DNA of 11,854 nt from Planctomycetota bacterium (GTDB lineage Bacteria > Planctomycetota > Planctomycetia > Planctomycetales > Planctomycetaceae): assembly GCA_013151585.1 (NCBI GenBank), contig JAADHY010000724.1, positions 1 through 11,854 on the forward strand, given 5' to 3'. Within the stretch, counting starts at the first letter, position 1, and the number at the start of each line of letters is the position of its first letter. This document shows, piece by piece, positions 7,500 through 11,854 of this stretch. The notes under the pieces are model-generated. The model did not search any database. It saw only the letters and a program-made list of their open reading frames with translations, and was not told where the DNA came from. The translations under genes and the position numbers were made by a program.

Positions 7500-9263
7500 A
7501 TGACAGCCCTCCGCCGGATCAAAATTTGCCTGTTCGCTGGAGTGGCCGCTCTGGCCGCGGCGACGGCGGGTGACGCCGCCGAGTACTCCACTCCGGCTGA
7601 GCGACCCAACATCGTATTGATCATGTCCGACGACATGGGCTTTTCGGATTTGGGATGCTACGGCAGTGAAATCCACACGCCGAATCTGGATCGGCTGGCG
7701 GCCAACGGAGTTCGGTTTACACAGTTTTACAACACCGCGCGCTGCTGCCCCACGCGAGCCAGTCTGATGACAGGTCTTTACCCGCATCAGGCCGGCGTCG
7801 GTCACATGCTCCGAGACACAAAACTGCCGGGCTACACGACGGGCCTGACGCGCGATTGTGTCACGATCGCCGAGGTGCTCCACCTGGCGGGCTACCGCAC
7901 CTACATGGTCGGCAAGTGGCACGTGACGCACTTCGTCGCCCCCGAAGGCCCCAAAGACAACTGGCCCCTTCAACGGGGCTTTGAAAAGTTTTACGGGACG
8001 ATCACCGGAGCAGGCAGCTATTACGATCCGACAACACTGTGCCGCGGCAACACGTACATCACTCCGGTCAACGATCCCAAGTACCGGCCGAAACGGTTCT
8101 ACTACACCGACGCGATTACGGACAACGCCCTGTTATTCCTGCGTGAGCATGCGAAGGAGTCGTCCGACAGGCCCTTTTTCCTTTACATAGCCTACACGGC
8201 CGCTCATTGGCCCATGCATGCCCTGCCGGAAGACATCGCCAAGTACCGCGGCCGATACGACGCGGGATATGAACCCATCCGAAAAGCCCGCTTTGCGCGG
8301 CTCAAGCAACTCGGTTTGATCGACGCCCACTGGGAGCTCAGCCCACAAGCCGGAGATTGGAGCCAAGTGAAGAACAAGGCTTGGGAAGCCCGCTGCATGG
8401 AGGTCTACGCAGCGATGATCGATCGAATGGACCAAGGGATCGGTCGGGTGGTCGAGGAGCTTCGGAAGCGGGACTGGCTCGATAACACTTTGATTCTGTT
8501 CCTCCAAGACAACGGCGGTTGTGCCGAACCCATGGGCCGCTCCAGACCCAAAAAGCCGTACGCGAAGTATAAGCCGATGGGACCGAATGATCTTCAGCCG
8601 AAGATTTGGCCGCCCATGCAAACTCGGGACGGCCGGCCGGTTCGGGTCGGTCCGGGCGTGATGCCGGGGCCGGAAGACACCTACATCGCCTACGGCAAAG
8701 CGTGGGCGAATGTCTCAAACACCCCGTTCCGCGAGTACAAACATTGGGTGCACGAAGGAGGCATCTCAACACCGCTGATCGCCCACTGGCCGGCCCGGAT
8801 CAAGCGTCGCGGGGAGCTGGAAGACCAACCGGGTCATCTGATCGACATCATGGCCACATGCGTTGACGTGGCCCGGGCGATGTATCCGAAGCGATACAAG
8901 GGCCGCGAGATTCAGCCCATGGAAGGCGTGAGCCTCGTCCCGGCGTTTGACGGCCGGCCGCTCCGACGACCGGACGCCATCTATTGGGAACACGAAGGCA
9001 ATCGAGCGGTCCGGGTCGGCAAGTGGAAGCTGGTCGCCAAAGGAGCGAGCGGTCCGTGGGAACTGTACGATATGGAAAAGGATCGAACGGAAATGCACGA
9101 TCTGGCAGCGGCGCACCCGGAGAAAGTCCGGGAACTGGCGGCGCGTTGGGAAGCTTGGGCTCGGCGTGCTCGGGTCAAGCCCTGGCCTTGGACGCCCAAA
9201 GCCAAACGACGGCCAACCCGGCAAGGGCGGCAAGGGAAGGCAACGCATAAACGGAAACGGTAG
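7500..9263 (+). CDS. Exported arylsulfatase (type I, formylglycine-dependent)
   Basis: A 587-residue sulfatase that hydrolyses sulfate esters, most likely on sulfated polysaccharides outside the cytoplasm. Residues 1-27 are a signal peptide ending near GDAA. Residues 36-46 (PNIVLIMSDDM) carry the metal-binding Asp pair 44-45. The maturation signature CxPxR appears as C-C-P-T-R at 82-86 within NTARCCPTRASLMTGLYPHQ. Cys82 should therefore be oxidised to formylglycine by an FGE-type enzyme encoded elsewhere. VGKWH (Lys139, His141), AAHWP around 235-238 and LQDNGG (Asp337-Asn338) supply the remaining expected active-site motifs, and YKHWVHEGG follows at 413-421. The C-terminal half has the usual small domain (VRVGKWKLV, WELYDMEKDRTEMHDL). 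The form YNTARCCPTRASLMTGLYP is common in planctomycete sulfatases, perhaps SulfAtlas S1_4, which I cannot verify. The last 25 or so residues are strongly basic (Lys/Arg-rich), beyond the usual fold. It is divergent from a glycosidase gene, hinting at a shared substrate. Confidence 0.95.
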   Translation: MTALRRIKICLFAGVAALAAATAGDAAEYSTPAERPNIVLIMSDDMGFSDLGCYGSEIHTPNLDRLAANGVRFTQFYNTARCCPTRASLMTGLYPHQAGVGHMLRDTKLPGYTTGLTRDCVTIAEVLHLAGYRTYMVGKWHVTHFVAPEGPKDNWPLQRGFEKFYGTITGAGSYYDPTTLCRGNTYITPVNDPKYRPKRFYYTDAITDNALLFLREHAKESSDRPFFLYIAYTAAHWPMHALPEDIAKYRGRYDAGYEPIRKARFARLKQLGLIDAHWELSPQAGDWSQVKNKAWEARCMEVYAAMIDRMDQGIGRVVEELRKRDWLDNTLILFLQDNGGCAEPMGRSRPKKPYAKYKPMGPNDLQPKIWPPMQTRDGRPVRVGPGVMPGPEDTYIAYGKAWANVSNTPFREYKHWVHEGGISTPLIAHWPARIKRRGELEDQPGHLIDIMATCVDVARAMYPKRYKGREIQPMEGVSLVPAFDGRPLRRPDAIYWEHEGNRAVRVGKWKLVAKGASGPWELYDMEKDRTEMHDLAAAHPEKVRELAARWEAWARRARVKPWPWTPKAKRRPTRQGRQGKATHKRKR

Positions 9264-9336
9264 GGCCCGGACTGGAGGCCAAACCGATCACGCTCGGTGT
9301 GTGCCGCCCCTTGCGATCCGGTCCGCGCACCCGAGA

Positions 9337-9367
9337 AGCCCCCGCCCGAAGAATTCGGACGAGGGCT
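9337..9367. terminator. Strong hairpin downstream of the sulfatase gene
   Basis: AGCCC-c-CG-c-CCGAA, loop GAA, TTCGG-a-CG-a-GGGCT forms 12 base pairs with two opposed mismatches, 74 bp after the sulfatase stop. There is no T-run on either strand, so intrinsic termination is not proven; it could equally be a 3'-end stabilising structure. It also lies downstream of the convergent pilin-like gene. Confidence 0.45.
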
Positions 9368-9410
9368 CTTGGGAGGAGGAACGACACGGTAGAGGATCGT
9401 GGCTTCCCAT

Positions 9411-9428
9411 AAAAAGGGCCGTGAGGCC
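9411..9428 (-). terminator. Possible intrinsic terminator of the pilin-like gene
   Basis: Read on the minus strand: GGCC, loop TCAC, GGCC, then C and TTTTT. The stem is only 4 bp, but the U-tract is immediate. It lies about 164 bp after the stop of the minus-strand small gene. Together with the hairpin at 9337-9367 it accounts for the 328-bp gap between the two convergent genes, in which I see no gene. Confidence 0.35.
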
Positions 9429-9591
9429 GTTGCGGTTGGTTTGGGGTGCCGTCGTGCCTGACTCTCTCTGGTTGCGGTTTGAGTCGAGAGGGACCAGTGT
9501 ACGATCGAGGGGGACGGCCGAAAGTGAGTTGCAGGCCGAGCCTGGGGCTTCCCGGTTAAGGATTCACACTGCCACGCCTCGCCGGCTCGGA

Positions 9592-9897
9592 TCAATAGCC
9601 ACAGTCGCCTTCCCCTTGCGGCCACGTAGCGACGATATCACATTCGCCGTCGCATTCATCAAACTGATCGTTGAACAAGCTGCCTTCCCATCGCCCCTGA
9701 TGGCCTTCCAAGCCCGAGTACTTGTAACTTTCGCCGAAGGCCGCCGCTACGTCTTCCAGTTCCTGGTTGATCGCCTTCGATAATTCCGACAATCCTACGA
9801 CCATCGACAGGACGGCAATCGTCGCAACCAAAATCAGTTCGGCCGAAATCACGAAGCCGGCTTCATCTCGAACGAATTGATGGATCAACGTTGTCAT
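9592..9897 (-). CDS. Small Flp/type IV pilin-like protein with cysteine-containing tail
   Basis: A 101-residue protein. Residues 1-13 form a short polar leader (MTTLIHQFVRDEA). Gly14 is followed by a hydrophobic helix, FVISAELILVATIAVLSMVV (15-34), then an amphipathic stretch (GLSELSKAINQELEDVAAAFG). The layout (short leader, Gly, about 20 hydrophobic residues with an early Glu) is that of type IV or Flp pilins cleaved by a prepilin peptidase. However, Glu20 is at +6 from the Gly rather than the usual +5. The C-terminal half is acidic with three Cys (CDGEC, then DCGY), suggesting a small exported tail, perhaps disulfide-bonded. I recall similar small proteins of unknown function in Pirellulales. 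ATG 9897 is chosen over a GTG at 9912 because GGAGG lies six bases before the ATG. No other pilus gene is visible nearby. Membrane export is a fair inference; the pilin role is tentative. Confidence 0.75.
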   Translation of the reverse strand: MTTLIHQFVRDEAGFVISAELILVATIAVLSMVVGLSELSKAINQELEDVAAAFGESYKYSGLEGHQGRWEGSLFNDQFDECDGECDIVATWPQGEGDCGY

Positions 9898-9903
9898 GGT
9901 GTG

Positions 9904-9908
9904 CCTCC
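9904..9908 (-). promoter_or_regulatory. Shine-Dalgarno of the pilin-like gene
   Basis: GGAGG on the minus strand, six bases from ATG 9897. It overlaps the alternative GTG start at 9912, which makes that start unlikely. Confidence 0.75.
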
Positions 9909-9912
9909 TCAC

Positions 9913-10533
9913 GGTAAGGTCAACTGAATGCTACCGAGACTTCCCAGGCTGGCTGGCTTGTCTCACTTGTGCTGGCCCTGTAAAGCAACCGGAATGCCGC
10001 AGTTGCCATTTTGTTTCAGGAATTTCGCGCGCAGAGCGAGCGAGTCGTCGTAAGTTCTTTTTCAACAAGTAGAAAGAGAAATCCAATGTAAAATCATTTT
10101 TGCGCGCTCGGGTCACCATCGCGCGCTAAGCCCTGTTGACACAAGACGGCACGCTCCTGGGATCAAACCGGGCAAGTGCATCGTAACCTTTGACACTGTC
10201 AGCAGTTACAGCAAGACGGCTTCGTGGGCAACATGTTGTCGATTGGCAACACTTTTGGAAGGCGGGGCCACGAAACGGGCGAGTGAGATCCGCACGATGA
10301 CGACGCACGGGAGTGGTCGTCTGCGGGGGGACGTGTGGACGGCGTCTGGGTTCCGGGCTGCGGTATGCGAGTGGACGAGTTTCATGACAGAGCCCAGTGA
10401 GCCACGCCGGAGTGCTGGGAACAGACTCCCTGATTCGGCGCGCGGGACCTGCTCCGCAGGTGGCCTCCCGATAGTTGCCCCCGTTTCGGCGGGCGGCTCG
10501 CGACAATCCCCCAAAAATCGTGTCAAGAAACGC
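9913..10533. other. Gene-free region between the pilin-like gene and the tRNA promoter
   Basis: I find no convincing gene on either strand; the open frames here are Arg/Pro/Ser-rich and lack ribosome sites. Positions 10045-10100 are clearly richer in A and T than the rest and may hold the promoter of the minus-strand small gene, though I could not find a good -35/-10 pair. A 10-bp palindrome CAACATGTTG is at 10229-10238, followed by a second GGCAACA. GCGCGC occurs on both sides of 10108-10120. From 10393 on the sequence is rich in hairpins (see the separate entry). Confidence 0.5.
10393..10493. other. Cluster of three hairpins, possible structured RNA or DNA
   Basis: First, CCCAG...CTGGG (10393-10419) with an inner CAC/GTG and a five-base bulge. 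Second, GGG-ACCTGC, loop TCC, GCAGGT, bulge, CCC (10444-10469). Third, GCCCCCG, loop TTT, CGG-c-GGGC (10477-10494). All three fall within about 100 bp of a gene-free region. High GC makes chance stems likely, and neither strand shows a clear promoter for a transcript, so this is only a candidate small RNA. Confidence 0.25.
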
Positions 10534-10538
10534 TTGAC
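10522..10538. repeat. Inverted repeat overlapping the -35 of the tRNA promoter
   Basis: GTCAAG, spacer AAACG, CTTGAC: a perfect 6-bp inverted repeat. Its right arm contains most of the -35 TTGACC. It may be an operator for a dimeric regulator, or simply a coincidence of facing TTGAC words; the opposite strand has TTGACA but no matching -10. Confidence 0.4.
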
Positions 10539-10561
10539 CTGTGACGAGATCAAGAGATAAT
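10534..10561 (+). promoter_or_regulatory. Sigma-70-type promoter for tRNA-Gly
   Basis: TTGACC (10534-10539) and GATAAT (10556-10561) are separated by 16 bp, each matching five of six consensus bases. Transcription would begin near 10568, giving a leader of about 70 bases before the mature tRNA, to be removed by RNase P. Confidence 0.65.
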
Positions 10562-10637
10562 CGTTGCGCAAAGCTGACGTGGGCTGCGTGTCCTGGCCGT
10601 CTGGAAGATGAACCGGGACTGCAGTCGCGATAGGCTC

Positions 10638-10710
10638 GCGGGAGTAGCTCAGTTGGTAGAGCATCACGTTGCCAACGTGAATGTCGCGGGTTCGAGTCCC
10701 GTCTCCCGCT
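10638..10710 (+). tRNA. tRNA-Gly (anticodon GCC)
   Basis: A 73-base cloverleaf. The acceptor stem is GCGGGAG/CTCCCGC with discriminator T. The D arm is GCTC/GAGC with AGTTGGTA in the loop. The anticodon stem is TCACG/CGTGA with loop TTGCCAA (anticodon GCC), followed by a five-base variable loop. The T arm is GCGGG-TTCGAGT-CCCGT. It reads GGC and GGU glycine codons. CCA is not encoded and must be added by nucleotidyltransferase. All stems are intact, with one G-U pair closing the T arm. Confidence 0.97.
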
Positions 10711-10719
10711 TTTTTCTTT
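10703..10719 (+). terminator. T-rich tract ending the tRNA transcript
   Basis: Six T in a row (10710-10715), then C and TTT, directly follow the acceptor stem. With the strong T-arm/acceptor stem just upstream this may stop the polymerase, or it may be a site for 3' trimming. Confidence 0.4.
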
Positions 10720-10805
10720 GCGCTGGCTCGCCACTTTTCTTGCTTACCGCGCTCGCCACCCAATAGCGGCCCCCGCCGGGTGCGTCCGCGTCCCACCAGC
10801 GCGCT

Positions 10806-10833
10806 GACGCATTCGACGCATTTTGATGCATGA
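10806..10833 (+). repeat. Three imperfect tandem repeats of 9-10 bp
   Basis: GACGCATTC, GACGCATTTT and GATGCATGA follow one another directly. Too short to suggest function; noted as local structure in gene-free DNA. Confidence 0.4.
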
Positions 10834-10888
10834 AGGCTCCGGCGCTTTTTGCGGGGGGGCCGGTCGGCAGACCACAACACGGCGTGTG

Positions 10889-10907
10889 CCCGCCGCAGCT
10901 CGGCGGG
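10889..10907. other. Perfect 7-bp GC hairpin
   Basis: CCCGCCG, loop CAGCT, CGGCGGG. It is followed on the plus strand by AGCTTTGCC, not by a proper T-run, so terminator function is doubtful. It lies about 180 bp after the tRNA gene. Confidence 0.35.
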
Positions 10908-11300
10908 AGCTTTGCCTTCCCGTAGCGCTGGTCGCTTGTCCATTCAGGCCACCAAGTGACGCGATTCGGTGTCGACGCCGGGGCCGAGTCGCACAAATCT
11001 CCGAGCCGGGCGGTTCCGATCAATAGCGTTCCGGACGTTTTTCCGCTATTATTCCACGACTCGGACCGGCGGGCACCGGATGTTCCGTTTGATTCAAAGC
11101 CGAGATAAGGAGCGTTTCCGAGTCCTCAAAGAGCGGTCCGGACGTTCGGGGTCCGGCGGGGTTCGGCCTGACATGTCGTGTCGGTCCAAATCGATGTTTG
11201 GTACGGCTCGCATTGAATCAGGCAAGATCGAACATCAAGCCAGTCCCGGGATGGAAGGGGGACGTTTGCACGCGGCCCGGGCGAAAAGAGGAAAACCTAG

Positions 11301-11312
11301 CGGATCGATCCG
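11301..11312. repeat. 12-bp perfect palindrome upstream of tig
   Basis: CGGATCGATCCG reads the same on both strands and is followed on the plus strand by a pyrimidine-rich stretch (TTCCCTTCTCTTTTC). It is a possible operator, or a small stem in the tig leader about 107 bp before the start codon. Confidence 0.35.
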
Positions 11313-11418
11313 TTCCCTTCTCTTTTCAAATCAGGCACTTTGGGAAGGTGATCGCCACTGCAGTGCAAGAATTGAGGGCAATTTGACCGGAAGACCATGA
11401 CAAGCTAGGTCGAGAGCG

Positions 11419-11854
11419 ATGACTGAAAACGAGAAAGTCGGCGGGGGCCAAGCGGGATCGGAAGACGCCACAGCGGCTGTGGCTTCTTCAGAGGAAAAAC
11501 AGCAGCGTTTGGATCAGGATGTCCAGATCGAATCGGTCGGGCCGTGCCGCAAGCACGTGCGCGTGCGGGTGCCGCGCAAGGATATCGACCGTTTTCACGA
11601 GGAGGTAACGCGGAAGCTGGTCGAGACGGCTGAAGTACCGGGCTTCCGCAAGGGGCGGGTTCCCGCGAAGCTGGTGGCCAAGCGATTTCGTCGCGAAATC
11701 GCGGATGAGGTCCGGCAAAAGGTGCTTTTGCAGAGCCTAGAACAGCTCACCGAGGACCACGACCTGGACCCGATCAACGAGCCGGACTTGGACGTGGAAG
11801 CCCTGGAGATTCCGGAAGAGGGCGATTTCGAATACGAATTCGATGTCGAAGTGC
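11419..11854 (+). CDS. tig: Trigger factor, N-terminal part (gene continues beyond the window)
   Basis: The ribosome-bound chaperone that meets nascent chains at the exit tunnel. The first 145 residues are visible. Residues 75-80, GFRKGR followed by VPAK, are the ribosome-binding signature of the N-terminal domain. The surrounding pattern (VRVRVPRKDIDRFHEEV, then KRFRREIADEVRQKVL) fits the rest of that domain. The signature sits at about residue 43 in E. coli, so this protein has some 32 extra, acidic, probably disordered residues at its N-terminus (MTENEKVGGGQAGSEDA and on). A stop at 11398-11400 in the same frame leaves ATG 11419 as the only ATG start; the ribosome site before it is weak (AGG at 11407-11409 or GAGAG at 11412-11416). 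The PPIase and C-terminal domains lie outside. In many bacteria clpP and clpX follow tig, which cannot be seen here. Confidence 0.95.
   Translation, partial: MTENEKVGGGQAGSEDATAAVASSEEKQQRLDQDVQIESVGPCRKHVRVRVPRKDIDRFHEEVTRKLVETAEVPGFRKGRVPAKLVAKRFRREIADEVRQKVLLQSLEQLTEDHDLDPINEPDLDVEALEIPEEGDFEYEFDVEV

Larger units (their letters stand above)
10711..11418. other. Gene-free region between tRNA-Gly and tig
   Basis: I see no convincing gene in these 700 bp. The one open frame reaching the tig start is Arg/Ser/Gly-rich and has no ribosome binding site. Visible elements are three imperfect tandem repeats (10806-10833) and a perfect hairpin CCCGCCG, loop CAGCT, CGGCGGG (10889-10907). TATTAT at 11047-11052 is a possible -10 without a good -35. 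TCCGGACGTT occurs twice (11030-11039 and 11137-11146), and there is a 12-bp palindrome at 11301-11312. The right part is presumably the promoter and leader of tig. Confidence 0.5.

Noticed and set aside
9913..10040. Possible sigma-54 promoter upstream of the pilin-like gene (TGGCA followed by TTGCT on the minus strand)
   Set aside because: The spacing between the two elements does not fit the -24/-12 arrangement.
10243..10560. Plus-strand open frame of 105 codons upstream of the tRNA
   Set aside because: Composition is Arg/Ser/Gly-rich, there is no ribosome binding site, and it runs through hairpins and the tRNA promoter.
10126..10943. Two overlapping minus-strand open frames across the tRNA (one containing RRDSNPRHSRWQRDALP, the other DGTRTRDIHVGNVMLYQLS)
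   Set aside because: These peptides are antisense translations of the tRNA gene, a well-known false annotation; there is no ribosome site and the rest is Arg/Pro-rich noise.
10969..11400. Plus-strand open frame of 143 codons ending just before tig
   Set aside because: Low-complexity Arg/Ser/Gly composition, no ribosome site and no recognisable domain; the region is better read as the tig leader.
1..11854. CRISPR array, insertion sequence or prophage
   Set aside because: No regularly spaced direct repeats, transposase motifs, terminal inverted repeats or phage genes were seen.

Overview
The window most likely comes from a planctomycete, probably of the Pirellulales type. This is inferred from several things read together: high-GC sequence, a CxPxR arylsulfatase beside a very large exported TIM-barrel glycosidase-like protein, a two-PDZ Deg protease, a small pilin-like protein of a kind familiar from Pirellulales genomes, and trigger factor with a long N-terminal extension. 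No ribosomal RNA or phylogenetic marker is present to confirm it.

Layout, left to right. Positions 2-1177 (+) hold the C-terminal part of a conserved protein of unknown function whose reading frame is open to the left edge. It is followed by an exported trypsin-like protease with PDZ domains (1289-2833, +). After a gene-free spacer comes a compact type II toxin-antitoxin pair (3086-3313 and 3303-3650, +) with overlapping genes. Convergent to it is a gene of about 3.5 kb on the minus strand (7279 down to 3733) for an exported DUF6259-like glycosidase. This gene is split by one apparent frameshift near 6693. A sulfatase (7500-9263, +) is transcribed divergently from it across a 220-bp intergenic region. 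The two probably serve degradation of sulfated polysaccharide outside the cytoplasm, a typical planctomycete trade. A small pilin-like protein with a cysteine-containing tail lies on the minus strand (9897-9592). The last 2 kb are sparse: a gene-free stretch with several hairpins, a good sigma-70-type promoter driving tRNA-Gly(GCC) (10638-10710), about 700 bp without a convincing gene, and the start of tig (trigger factor) running off the right edge.

Several start codons given here are internal to longer open frames. They were chosen because a strong Shine-Dalgarno sequence and a signal peptide coincide there (7279 minus, 7500 plus, 9897 minus). Nothing in the window is clearly an entirely new system. 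The points most worth checking are the frameshift in the glycosidase gene, the pilin-like small protein, the toxin-antitoxin pair with its less common antitoxin, and the structured gene-free DNA upstream of the tRNA.
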